Shown here one piece after another: positions 7,833 through 15,996 of a stretch of 35,286 bases of DNA (positions within the stretch are counted from its first letter, which is position 1; every line of letters starts with the position of its first letter). Origin of the DNA: Microcaldota archaeon (lineage in GTDB: Archaea; Micrarchaeota; Micrarchaeia; Micrarchaeales; CABMGC01); assembly GCA_023270055.1 (NCBI GenBank), contig JAGDYB010000015.1:1-35286 (forward strand). Direction: 5' to 3'. The translations under genes and the position numbers were made by a program. The notes below the pieces were generated by a model. The model made no database searches and had not been told where the DNA came from. It saw nothing but the letters and a program-made list of their open reading frames with translations.

Positions 7833-8216
7833 TTGAAGATAGTATATTCTGACAAGAAAACCGGAAAGACTGCACAAGCAGAAGTTTTGAAAGATCGCGA
7901 AGCTATGCTGATTGGGAAAAGGATAGGAGACGAAGTTGATGGCAGCGCAATCGATCTTCCTGGCTTCAAGCTGAAGATAACAGGTATGAGCGACAAGAGC
8001 GGTATACCTTCAAGGCCCGAGATTGAAGGCACGGCGAAGAGGTACATACTGGCTGCAAAGTCGAAGCTGAAAAGCAACAGGGGTATGAGAGTTAGGCGCC
8101 TGGTGCGCGGCAACGCGATAAGTGCCGATACCGAGCAAGTCAATACTGTAATAACAGAATATGGCCAGAAGCCGCTTGAGGAGTTGTTCAAGCCAAAGGA
8201 AAAGAAGGCGGAATGA
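7833..8216 (+). CDS. rps6e: Small-subunit ribosomal protein S6e (eS6)
   Basis: This 127-residue protein matches archaeal eS6: an N-terminal VYSDKKTGKTAQAEV, then IGKRIGDEVDGS, LPGFKLKITGMSDKSG and MRVRRLVRGNAIS, ending near EYGQKPLEELF. It is a component of the 30S subunit. The start is TTG at 7833, backed by a GGTGAT ribosome binding site at 7825-7830 and by homology of the first residues. The order rps6e then aIF2 gamma is a conserved archaeal pair; here they are 18 bp apart and very likely co-transcribed. The long C-terminal helix of eukaryotic S6 with its phosphorylation sites is absent, as usual in archaea. Confidence 0.95.
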   Translation: MKIVYSDKKTGKTAQAEVLKDREAMLIGKRIGDEVDGSAIDLPGFKLKITGMSDKSGIPSRPEIEGTAKRYILAAKSKLKSNRGMRVRRLVRGNAISADTEQVNTVITEYGQKPLEELFKPKEKKAE

Positions 8217-8234
8217 TTGTAATCGGATGAATTA

Positions 8235-9476
8235 ATGTCAAATAACGAAAGCATGTTCAAGCAGAGCCAGCTAAACATAGGCACGCTGGGTCATGTAGAC
8301 CACGGCAAGACCACGCTTACACGTGCAATAACTGGCGTGTGGACCGACAAGCACAGCGAAAGTATAAAGAGAAGCATGACAATAAAGCTGGGTTATGCCG
8401 ATGCATTCATTAAAAAATGCAGTGGCTGCAAGGAACCGGAGGCTTATACAGTTGGCGATGCCTGCGAGGGCTGCAACGGAAAACCCGAAATAGTTAGAAG
8501 GATATCAATATTAGATGCGCCGGGCCACGAAACGCTCATGGCGACAGCTATTGCAGGTTCTAACATAATAGATGCGGTGCTTTTTGTAATATCGGCAAGC
8601 GAACCATGTCCGATGCCGCAGACAAAAGAACATCTAATGTTGATAAACGCACTGGGCATAAAAAACGTAATAATAGTGCAGACAAAAATAGATATAGTCG
8701 GCAAGGAGGCATCAAAGGCACATTATCAGCAGATAAAGAATTTTGTCAAGGGCTCTGTAGCAGAAAACGCTCCAATAATACCGGTCATAGCAAGCAAGAA
8801 CATAAACATTGACGCACTTCTACAGCAGATCATGAACATACCAGTGCCCGAGCGTGACACTTCAAGCGAGCCTCTGATGTACATTGCGCGCTCTTTTGAC
8901 ATAAATAAGCCAGGCGCAAAGATAAAAGACTTAGTCGGCGGCGTAATAGGCGGCTCGGTAATAAGAGGCACGTTCAAGCTCGGCGACGAGATAGAGATAA
9001 GGCCCGGAGTGCCAAAAAGCAGCGACAAGTCAAAAAAAGCGGTTTACGAGCCATTGATAACCGAAATAAGGTCGCTGAGCACCGGCACCAGTTCTGGCGA
9101 GCTGGAGCAGGTAATAGCTGGCGGTCTGGTGGCCATAGGCACCTCCCTAGACCCTTCTCTTACGAAAGCAGACAACTTGGTAGGTAGCGTTGTTGGGCAC
9201 GTAGGCAAGCTTCCAGACATGCTTGACGAGATAGCTGTAAACTATGTTGACATACAGAGAAACGACATACCCAAGCAATCATTAAGGGTTGACGAACCGC
9301 TCATACTCAGCGTTGGCACCGCCACAACGATAGGATATGTGAAATCGGTGAAGAAGAAAAAAGTCGAAATCGAACTCAAGAGGCCCATGTGCATCGATAC
9401 TTCTGCAAAAATATCAATAATGCGCAATTTTTCGCAACGCTGGAGGCTTTGCGGCTATGCAACACTTATACAATAG
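8235..9476 (+). CDS. eif2g: Translation initiation factor aIF2 subunit gamma
   Basis: This GTPase subunit of aIF2 binds initiator Met-tRNA and delivers it to the 30S subunit. In the 413-residue protein, G1 is GHVDHGKT at about 19-26. The zinc knuckle is CSGC...CEGC (about 62-80) and G3 is DAPGHE. Domains II and III follow, with the family's RSFDINKPG and VGGVIGGSV signatures. The end, RWRLCGYATL, is the normal C-terminus. One oddity is that the G4 motif, usually NKxD, reads TKID in VQTKIDIVGK. Unlike some archaeal genomes, no alpha or beta subunit gene lies next to it. The stop codon falls inside a 10-bp tandem repeat. Confidence 0.96.
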   Translation: MSNNESMFKQSQLNIGTLGHVDHGKTTLTRAITGVWTDKHSESIKRSMTIKLGYADAFIKKCSGCKEPEAYTVGDACEGCNGKPEIVRRISILDAPGHETLMATAIAGSNIIDAVLFVISASEPCPMPQTKEHLMLINALGIKNVIIVQTKIDIVGKEASKAHYQQIKNFVKGSVAENAPIIPVIASKNINIDALLQQIMNIPVPERDTSSEPLMYIARSFDINKPGAKIKDLVGGVIGGSVIRGTFKLGDEIEIRPGVPKSSDKSKKAVYEPLITEIRSLSTGTSSGELEQVIAGGLVAIGTSLDPSLTKADNLVGSVVGHVGKLPDMLDEIAVNYVDIQRNDIPKQSLRVDEPLILSVGTATTIGYVKSVKKKKVEIELKRPMCIDTSAKISIMRNFSQRWRLCGYATLIQ

Positions 9477-9500
9477 AATGCAATAGAATGCAATATAATG
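9471..9500 (+). repeat. Tandem 10-bp repeat over the aIF2 gamma stop codon
   Basis: CAATAGAATG, CAATAGAATG and CAATATAATG follow one another, with a decayed fourth unit (CAGTAGAGGC). The first unit contains the TAG stop. It fills most of the 33-bp gap between two convergent genes. Confidence 0.8.
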
Positions 9501-9509
9501 CAGTAGAGG

Positions 9510-10502
9510 CTATTGCGCGCATTTTGTGATTGCATCCTCTATTTTTTCAATCAGCATTTCCCTTGCCTTTTTATCCAATCTACCTTGTAATTTTTCCGAC
9601 AATGAGAAGCCTGCAGCATGCGGGTGCCCTCCTCCGCCAAAAAGCTTCGCGATGCAGGCCACGTTTCCGTTAACACTTCGCATGTGCACCTTACCTGTGT
9701 CCGTGTCTACAAACATGCCTATATCCATTCCGCTTTTCCTGATTATCTCCCCGCATGCGTATGTAGCTTGCACCGTTCGGGAAAATCCGATTGCGAAGCC
9801 ATTTCCTACATGAAGTGACGAAATCATTTTTTTGACTCTGGCTTTGTTGAGTTTTTCGAACGTTCTTGCGCTTCTTTTAATCATTTCGTTCTCTATCTTG
9901 CCTTCGCTTACCAATTTTACCAATTCGACAAGATTTCTGTTCTGTTCTGGAAACCTATGTGTCATATTAAAATACGCTATGCCAAGCGCGTAGTTCTTTA
10001 TGATTCTTGCGTATCTTTTGTTCTTTGGCATTATGTTGAAGTCGCTGAAATGGGTTATTTTGGCAAGCTCAGTCTCGAATGGCTTGCTCAATCCAAGGAA
10101 ACTTCTTACTATTTCCGTAGCACAAGCCTTCTTGTTCTCACCCACTATGGCAATATCGCATTTGCGTGCCAACGCCTCCAATTCATGCGCATTCCATTCG
10201 TGATGATCAAGCCAAATGACTGCGGCGCCCTTTTTTTTCAAGCCTGCAATAATGTTCTTGAATATTGGCGTTGTCTGCTCGTTTGGTCCAGTATCTGTTA
10301 TAAAAAGATATTTTACGTCTATTTTCTTGATCATATCTGCTATGCTTTGCACTGTACGCTTGCTATAGTTCGTGAAAAATAAGTTGGAAAGAGGCACACC
10401 AAACCTTATCTTAATCAGTGCTGCGCTGGCTATTCCATCCAAGTCGTCGGCGTGCGAAATGACTGCAATCTGCCTTCCTTCTATTTTCTCTCCTAGGTCC
10501 AC
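9510..10502 (-). CDS. DHH/DHHA1 family phosphoesterase (archaeal RecJ/NrnA-like)
   Basis: This 330-residue protein is of the DHH superfamily, whose members hydrolyse single-stranded DNA, short oligonucleotides or cyclic dinucleotides using two metal ions. Motif I is HADDLDG (17-23). The name-giving motif is DHH at 99-101 (IWLDHHEWNAHE). The C-terminal DHHA1 substrate-binding motif is GGGGHPHAAG near 288-297. The start is GTG at 10502, with a TATA box about 25 nt upstream and no longer in-frame option. The nearby ATG at 10509 is out of frame and quickly stops. It is monocistronic and convergent with aIF2 gamma. It may act as an archaeal RecJ partner of replication or as a nanoRNase; the sequence alone does not decide. 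Confidence 0.9.
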   Translation of the reverse strand: MDLGEKIEGRQIAVISHADDLDGIASAALIKIRFGVPLSNLFFTNYSKRTVQSIADMIKKIDVKYLFITDTGPNEQTTPIFKNIIAGLKKKGAAVIWLDHHEWNAHELEALARKCDIAIVGENKKACATEIVRSFLGLSKPFETELAKITHFSDFNIMPKNKRYARIIKNYALGIAYFNMTHRFPEQNRNLVELVKLVSEGKIENEMIKRSARTFEKLNKARVKKMISSLHVGNGFAIGFSRTVQATYACGEIIRKSGMDIGMFVDTDTGKVHMRSVNGNVACIAKLFGGGGHPHAAGFSLSEKLQGRLDKKAREMLIEKIEDAITKCAQ

Positions 10503-10522
10503 GCTATCATTTTTGAGTATTT

Positions 10523-10533
10523 TCTATATATTC
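10523..10533 (-). promoter_or_regulatory. TATA box of the DHH phosphoesterase gene
   Basis: The minus strand reads AATATATAGAA here, 21-31 nt above the GTG at 10502. This is consistent with a leaderless start. Confidence 0.5.
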
Positions 10534-10597
10534 TATACTCTGCTTTATTAACTTTTTGCCTTGGGTTGCTTGCTCCTTCAGAAAGAAGAAATAGTTT

Positions 10598-10623
10598 GGG
10601 CCTGCCTGGGGAGAGGCAGGCCC
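10598..10623 (-). terminator. Strong GC hairpin after the winged-helix gene
   Basis: GGGCCTGCCT and AGGCAGGCCC are perfect 10-bp arms around a 6-nt loop, 7 bp after the stop of the gene at 10631. On the minus strand it is followed by pyrimidine-rich sequence (CTATTTCTTCTTTC). It resembles an intrinsic terminator or a 3' end stabiliser. Such GC stems are less usual in archaea, where U-tracts alone often suffice. Confidence 0.65.
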
Positions 10624-10630
10624 GTTCCCT

Positions 10631-11149
10631 TTACTGTGGAGGTGATATAATAAGTGTGTTGGTCGCCTTGCCAGCATCATATCGGTAATAAACTTTGTGA
10701 CCTAATTGAATCTTGTCAAGCATGCCCTCCTTGTGCAGCTTGTTGAGCCTTGCACATGCAGCATTCTTGCCCTTGTAATTCATCTCTTTCTGTATATCCT
10801 CAGCACATACCATGCCTTTTGTTTGAACTAGCTCAAGTATTTTTGCGTCAAGTGAAGAAAGCGGTATCTCTTTGTTGCTTATGCCCTCCCTTACCTCATA
10901 TTCGGTGCTGGCTTCAGGTGCATCGGTAGCAGATTCAAGCCTCTTCTCGAGATCTGCAATCTTTTCAAGCATGCCAGCTATCATCCGGTTTGTTCTCTCT
11001 CTTTCTTCTATCATGCTTCTCATGAGCACCTTTATGCTGTCCTCGTTGGTAGCACCATCCTCAACATTAATTCTATCATTAGCAATCTTTTCGATCTTGC
11101 TTTTGATTTCTTGAATTTCCTTTATAAGCTGTTTGTCCCCCTGCTTCAT
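10631..11149 (-). CDS. Coiled-coil plus winged-helix DNA-binding protein, putative regulator
   Basis: This 172-residue protein has an N-terminal charged coiled coil (about 1-75), a short linker and a C-terminal winged helix (about 95-160). The winged helix contains SLDAKILELVQTKG, then a helix pair around ADIQKEMNYKGKNAACARLNKL, and a wing with KIQLGHKVYYRY. It looks like a dimeric transcription factor. Upstream (11178-11230) lie three TCACGATT-like half-sites at exact 22-bp spacing plus an inverted copy, which suggests autoregulation. A strong hairpin follows the stop. No ligand-binding domain is seen. The domain assignment is from sequence pattern; targets are unknown. Confidence 0.75.
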   Translation of the reverse strand: MKQGDKQLIKEIQEIKSKIEKIANDRINVEDGATNEDSIKVLMRSMIEERERTNRMIAGMLEKIADLEKRLESATDAPEASTEYEVREGISNKEIPLSSLDAKILELVQTKGMVCAEDIQKEMNYKGKNAACARLNKLHKEGMLDKIQLGHKVYYRYDAGKATNTLIISPPQ

Positions 11150-11177
11150 GAAAACACTTTTATATTTTGACTCCTAT

Positions 11178-11230
11178 ATCACGATTGGAGCATGTTTGGT
11201 TCATGATTGAATCGTGATTCTTTCACAATT
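11178..11230. promoter_or_regulatory. Operator-like array: three half-sites at 22-bp spacing
   Basis: TCACGATT (11179), TCATGATT (11201) and TCACAATT (11223) are direct copies whose starts are exactly 22 bp apart, about two helical turns. AATCGTGAT (11210-11218) is a perfect inverted copy of ATCACGATT (11178-11186). The array lies 29-81 bp above the start of the winged-helix gene. A TATA-like TATTTAAATA (11247-11256) lies just beyond, so a bound protein could control that promoter. Confidence 0.6.
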
Positions 11231-11467
11231 ATTAAGCATAGTTAAGTATTTAAATATTGTGCTTGTGCCGTATACTTCCACTGTTTGTTTTTTCCGCTCT
11301 GCCGTGTCATCGTTTCCGCAAGTGGCTGCCTTGGCGTGCCATTTTTACGACGAACAAAGTTGAAGGTTAACAGAGAAAGTTATAAATTAGTTAAGAGCAA
11401 ATACTACTCATATTATGCAGTCGATAGGCGCTACGTGTTTTCGCGCCTTCGGCGGAAAAATACCTAA
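11231..11467 (+). promoter_or_regulatory. Gene-free leader of the KH-top6B operon
   Basis: No convincing gene is seen here. The stretch holds TATTTAAATA (11247-11256), which may serve the leftward winged-helix gene. It also holds TTATAAATT (11379-11387) as the likely TATA box for the rightward KH-top6B genes, which places the transcript start near 11410. The predicted leader of roughly 55 nt contains a 6-bp stem, AGGCGC/GCGCCT (11426-11431 with 11443-11448), ending 19 nt before the KH gene start. Confidence 0.4.
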
Positions 11468-11989
11468 ATGATCAGCATGCAACAATTGCTAATACCAGTG
11501 GCAAGGGCGCAAATCCTGCAAAAAGATCCAAAAAAGATCGCAGAAATAGAGAAAGTGCTGAAATGCAGGCTGGAGCTGAAGGAGGAAAACATTTTGGAAA
11601 TATCTGGAGAGCCATACGACGAATACAATGCAAGAAACGTCCTAAGTGCATATGGTAGAGGTTTTAGCATTGAAGAGTCATATAAGCTGCTTGATGACAG
11701 CTATGTATTTTCCTCTATAAATCTGAAAGAAATTTTCGGCAACGAATCACAGATACACAGGTTCAAAAGCAGGATAATCGGCACCGAAGGCCGGACCAAA
11801 AAATACATAGAGAGCGTCAGCGGCGCACACATGTGCGTGTACGGCAATTCCGTGAGTCTTATAGGAACACTGGAAGAATTGAAAATTGCCAATGCAGCAA
11901 TAAATGTTCTGCTTGAAGGTGGCACGCACAAGAAGGCATACCGTTTGATGGAGCTTGAGCGGCGAAGGCAAAATAACATTAGTATGTAG
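11468..11989 (+). CDS. KH-domain rRNA-processing protein, Dim2/Pno1-like
   Basis: This 173-residue protein has two KH-type modules, as in archaeal Dim2/Pno1 (Krr1-related), which binds near the 3' end of 16S rRNA during 30S maturation. The first module is degenerate (about 1-80). The second has the RNA-contact loop RIIGTEGRTKKYIE (about 98-111), followed by VYGNSVSLIG and the helix EELKIANAAINVLLEGG that is typical of the family. A basic C-terminal tail (HKKAYRLMELERRR) follows. The start is ATG 11468; a second ATG at 11477 (MQQLLIPVAR) is equally possible. The stop is shortly before top6B, so the two form one transcript. Confidence 0.88.
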   Translation: MISMQQLLIPVARAQILQKDPKKIAEIEKVLKCRLELKEENILEISGEPYDEYNARNVLSAYGRGFSIEESYKLLDDSYVFSSINLKEIFGNESQIHRFKSRIIGTEGRTKKYIESVSGAHMCVYGNSVSLIGTLEELKIANAAINVLLEGGTHKKAYRLMELERRRQNNISM

Positions 11990-11997
11990 TGTTTATC

Positions 11998-13614
11998 ATG
12001 GATGACAAAAGCGAGAAAAAAGATGGTGCGAAATTTTCTGCTGACGAGATTTTCAAGGAGTTTAAGGAGCATTCGATATCTGAGTTTTTCAAGAAAAACA
12101 GGCAGATGCTGGGCTATTCCGGCAAGGTCAGATCGCTTACAACAATCGTTCACGAATATGTGACCAATTCTATCGATGCATGCGAGGAGGCAGGCATACT
12201 CCCTGATTTGTATGTTGAGATAAAGGAGGTCGGCGAGGACAGATATATGGTAAAGGTTTCAGATAATGGCCCAGGTATACCAAAAAAGCTTATTGGCAAA
12301 GCGCTCGCTTCGATATTGTCTGGAACTAAATTCCACCGCTATATGCAACAGAGAGGTCAGCAGGGAATAGGTGCTTCAGGTTGCACGCTCTTCTCACAAA
12401 TAACTACTGGCAAGCCCATACATGTCGAATCGCGTACGTCGAAGGAGAGCTATGCATGCGACATATCAATAGACATAAAGACCAACAAGCCAATCGTTTC
12501 GAATCTTTCTGAAATAGGTCCTAGCACTTCTACTGGATTGACTGTAAGTGGAGAGTTTGGCTATTCAAAATTCGAGAACAGCGATCACGGCGTCATAGAA
12601 TATCTGAAAAGAACGGTAATTGCGAATCCACACACTAGCATAAGGCTTAGAGTCAATGCGGAGCCAGAGATAATATTTCCAAGGTCAACAAATGTAGTTC
12701 CAGCGCACAACAAAGTTATAAAGCCGCACCCACTTGGGCTCGAAATAAACGATCTGTTGGACTATGCCCATGCATCTGATTCAAGGAAACTATCCTCATT
12801 TTTGACTGAGTCCTTCTCAAGGTTCTCGCAAGATAAAGTGAACGAACTCAAGCAGATTCTTCCGAATATAGATTTTTCCAAAGATCCAAAGACGCTTTCA
12901 TGGGGCGAGGCCGAACAACTAATAAGTGCATTCAAGAAGGTGAAATGGATTTCGCCTGAGCTTGATTCCGTATCTACAATAGGTGCGGAACAGATCAAGG
13001 TATCAATAAAGAACATACTAAATCCTGATTTCATATCAGTGATAGAGCGAAGGCCAAAAGTATACAGAGGTGGCATCCCATTTGTTGTGGAGGCCGCAGT
13101 AGCGTACGGCGGCGGCGCCGGAAAGGCGGTCGAGGGTGGCTCCGCAGGTAACATAATGAGATTTGCAAATAGGGTGCCATTGCTTTTCGACAGTGCATCA
13201 TGTGCAATAACAATCGCGGTGCGTGACATACAATGGAAGCGATACGGCATAGGAGATTTCGATTCTGAGCCCATAACAGTAATGGTTAACGTGTCGTCTG
13301 TTTACGTGCCATATTCAGGCGTAGGGAAAGAGGCTATAGCAGAGGAAGACGAGATAATCGATGAGATAAAACTTGCTGTAATGGATGCGGCACGCAACCT
13401 CCAAAGATACATCGGCGGGGTAAGAAGCAAATCTGAGCAGGAAACGAAATACAAGGCAATAATGAGATACGTGAATCAGCTTTCCATAGACCTAAGCGAG
13501 CTCACGGGAGAAGACAAAGAAAGCATACATAGAAAGCTGAAGCAGATCATAGAAAAACGCTATAAAAAACTTTTTGAGGATGCAAGCCAGAGCGAAATTC
13601 AGAGCGAAAGCTGA
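11998..13614 (+). CDS. top6B: DNA topoisomerase VI subunit B
   Basis: This is the ATPase subunit of the A2B2 type IIB topoisomerase that relaxes and decatenates DNA. GHKL-fold motifs are plain: the N box HEYVTNSIDACEEAG (residues about 52-66), DNGPGIP, and the lid GQQGIGASG. The transducer domain follows, with VYRGGIPFVVEAAVAYGG and NRVPLLFD. The length of about 538 residues is normal for an archaeal subunit B. The ATG at 11998 (MDDKSEKK) is preferred, though a GTG at 11989 overlapping the KH stop would add three residues. Subunit A is not adjacent, which is unusual because top6A often follows top6B. The last 16 bp overlap the 3' end of the convergent surface-protein gene. Confidence 0.96.
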   Translation: MDDKSEKKDGAKFSADEIFKEFKEHSISEFFKKNRQMLGYSGKVRSLTTIVHEYVTNSIDACEEAGILPDLYVEIKEVGEDRYMVKVSDNGPGIPKKLIGKALASILSGTKFHRYMQQRGQQGIGASGCTLFSQITTGKPIHVESRTSKESYACDISIDIKTNKPIVSNLSEIGPSTSTGLTVSGEFGYSKFENSDHGVIEYLKRTVIANPHTSIRLRVNAEPEIIFPRSTNVVPAHNKVIKPHPLGLEINDLLDYAHASDSRKLSSFLTESFSRFSQDKVNELKQILPNIDFSKDPKTLSWGEAEQLISAFKKVKWISPELDSVSTIGAEQIKVSIKNILNPDFISVIERRPKVYRGGIPFVVEAAVAYGGGAGKAVEGGSAGNIMRFANRVPLLFDSASCAITIAVRDIQWKRYGIGDFDSEPITVMVNVSSVYVPYSGVGKEAIAEEDEIIDEIKLAVMDAARNLQRYIGGVRSKSEQETKYKAIMRYVNQLSIDLSELTGEDKESIHRKLKQIIEKRYKKLFEDASQSEIQSES

Positions 13615-15971
13615 TTAAGATTGTATGTGTCTATGAGCTTTACATATCCATTCGATATACTCATTCTGAGCAGTTCAGCTTGGTCGCCATATGACAAATA
13701 AAGCTTCTCTGTAAACTCGGTTTTCTTAAGCTCATCAGCAAACACTATAAAAGTCTTTACACTGCTGTCAACAATTATATCCTTAATCTGCGTGTTATCC
13801 ACATATATTATTATTCTTGCCTGCACCCCGCCTTTGGTTATTACCATGTCTGCATTTTCGCTTTTGCCAAGCTCGGTAAACATTATACCATGCGTTATAC
13901 AGTAATCCCTGAGCTTCCTGAATATTGCAAGGTAAGCTACGCTGTATCCTGAATCAGTGGTCCATTTTACTGGCGCATAGTATCCTATGTACGTCTGTAG
14001 ATTTCCACTTGCTACAAGCTTGTTGAGTATGTTCATGGCGTTCTGCGTTGTTATCGATATTGGCATGTTATTATATCTAAGATTTGTGCTTATTCCCATC
14101 TTTACCTCATCTACGGTTAGTGGCATGTATCTCCAATGGTTGTAATAGTTTACTTTGTCAAATACGTTCAGTATCTCATCCCTGCCAACGGTCACCTCCT
14201 CTTTCTTCGTTGGTATGCTTTCAGCCACATCTATGTAATATTCATCGCGGTTTGGCGGCTTGACAATCAAGTTCAGCAGCACTATCGCAACAAGCACAAC
14301 TATAACTTCTATGTATATTATAGGTATGTGAAATATTTTTTGTACATAATTTGTAGAATATGTGTAGTTTTCGCCGAACAGCGTGAATACGAATACATGC
14401 TTGCCATATCCCACAACCGTGCCTTTTGGAAGCGCGTATACTATGGTGCCGTTTGTCACCGTTCCAGTTTCCTTGTAGCCGCCATCAAGCATCACAGTAT
14501 AAGTGGTATTAGTTATGCTGTAATTGTCGCTTTCGGCGGAAAATACGAATGTACCATTCTTGAAGTTCATTGATATGGGCTCCAATGATGTATTCCCTAT
14601 TGTAAACACAGCGCTAGAGTAGTATCTGTTGTAGAAATTGCGCAATATGCCTATATATTGCCCGCTTTTTATGCTGAAACTATACTGCTTTATCACATTT
14701 ATATCGGTCGACGTGTTAAAGAACCCTACAGGTATAGTCATGACATAATTCATTGTAGAAGTAAAAATATCAATATGTGGCGATACTGTTATAGGTTTTG
14801 TTGTATTCACATTCATCTCAACAGTTATTGGTATCATTTTAGTTTCGCTTATTATGCTCGGAAATCCAAGTGTTCCATTTTGTGAATAAGTTATGCTTAT
14901 CAGCTTGTTTTCTTCAAGCGTTTGCGTAGAATTCCTAAGCAGCAAAGTAAGGAGCGTATAAGTATTATTAAGTTCTTTGTCATTCTGCGCATAACCTATG
15001 CTTGTATCAGTTTCTGCTACCCCTAAGCTTCCAGAAGTGCTGTTGTTCGCAAGTGGCACTATCTCTGTATAGTTTGCGAGCACGTTCAGCCAAAAATGTG
15101 AATTTATGACTCTGCTTATATCGGATGCTATTGCAGTTGCGTTCTTCCATCCTGCCTTCTGGTTGTTCGAAAACGCCACTATGGTACCGTTTTCAAAATT
15201 AACATAAGTAACTGAATTGTATTTGCTTGAAACAATGCTGCCATTTTTGTTATAAAATGCGAATGTGGCATTTGAGAAAAAGAGGTTCGTGACATTCTTT
15301 GTAAGCGTATATGGTGCGGGCAAAAGTCCTAGTGCGCTCAGGTTCAGCAACGATGCTTGGGGTGTCTTAAACACTATACCTGTAGGGCCGATGCTCTCAG
15401 AAAAGTTGCCTCCTATATATACTACTGTATTTCCTCTTTTGAGAAGCTCCGTAATGGTGACATTCTGCATTGTATACTGCGTATATGGAAGCAATGCTAT
15501 TGGCATGAGCCCTGTTGGTATTATTATTATAGAGTTTGATACAGTGCCGAGGGCTGCAGCTGGTACGTAGAAAAAGTTATTGTTTATCAGATTGTACTGT
15601 TCCAGATCGTCGTATAGCTGGTCCTTGAGCGTTACTTCATTGTAGCATCTGTAACAATAGGCGCTAGCATTCAAAAGGTATATACTTGGCACAGGATTTC
15701 TAGCGTAGGTCCTCAAATCGACAGACATGTTTATGGCATTAGTTGCTGTATAATTAAACGCGGCATATGGCGATATGTTTCTTGCATTGTCATATGTGGC
15801 AAAACCCTCAGCATAAACATTAAAGCTCAATGACATGGGGCCCGGATGCGTAGGGGGCGTTATCTTAATTTTGATTATCGAAGAAAGCGAAACTCTGATA
15901 AGTACTAAAAAAATGGCAAGCACCACTATGATAATGACTGCTGCCAAAATAATCTTTTTTCTTTTTACCAT
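13599..15971 (-). CDS. Large bitopic, sequon-rich surface protein of the T4SS-like cluster
   Basis: This protein of about 790 residues has a basic cytoplasmic N-terminus (MVKRKK) and a membrane span at about 8-28. A roughly 530-residue extracellular region carries more than 20 N-x-S/T sequons and follows. A second span (near YIEVIVVLVAIVLLNLIV, about 565-590) and a cytoplasmic C-terminal domain of some 200 residues complete it. The C-domain has a winged-helix-like segment (about 610-680), then an alternating strand/helix region (MVITKGGVQARIIIYVDN, KTFIVFADEL). The ATG at 15971 is preferred over the TTG at 15980. It is the last gene of the secretion-like cluster, 25 bp after the 48-residue gene. 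It could be a scaffold spanning the envelope or an adhesin; no family is recognised. Its 3' end overlaps top6B by 16 bp. Confidence 0.8.
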   Translation of the reverse strand: MVKRKKIILAAVIIIVVLAIFLVLIRVSLSSIIKIKITPPTHPGPMSLSFNVYAEGFATYDNARNISPYAAFNYTATNAINMSVDLRTYARNPVPSIYLLNASAYCYRCYNEVTLKDQLYDDLEQYNLINNNFFYVPAAALGTVSNSIIIIPTGLMPIALLPYTQYTMQNVTITELLKRGNTVVYIGGNFSESIGPTGIVFKTPQASLLNLSALGLLPAPYTLTKNVTNLFFSNATFAFYNKNGSIVSSKYNSVTYVNFENGTIVAFSNNQKAGWKNATAIASDISRVINSHFWLNVLANYTEIVPLANNSTSGSLGVAETDTSIGYAQNDKELNNTYTLLTLLLRNSTQTLEENKLISITYSQNGTLGFPSIISETKMIPITVEMNVNTTKPITVSPHIDIFTSTMNYVMTIPVGFFNTSTDINVIKQYSFSIKSGQYIGILRNFYNRYYSSAVFTIGNTSLEPISMNFKNGTFVFSAESDNYSITNTTYTVMLDGGYKETGTVTNGTIVYALPKGTVVGYGKHVFVFTLFGENYTYSTNYVQKIFHIPIIYIEVIVVLVAIVLLNLIVKPPNRDEYYIDVAESIPTKKEEVTVGRDEILNVFDKVNYYNHWRYMPLTVDEVKMGISTNLRYNNMPISITTQNAMNILNKLVASGNLQTYIGYYAPVKWTTDSGYSVAYLAIFRKLRDYCITHGIMFTELGKSENADMVITKGGVQARIIIYVDNTQIKDIIVDSSVKTFIVFADELKKTEFTEKLYLSYGDQAELLRMSISNGYVKLIDTYNLNQLSL

Positions 15972-15996
15972 ACTAATCAATTGTTATAAACTTTCT

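Noticed and set aside
11285-11467. A 60-codon open frame on the plus strand before the KH gene
   Set aside because: Its product has no recognisable features, it overlaps the likely promoter and leader of the KH gene, and it has no ribosome binding site or TATA box of its own.
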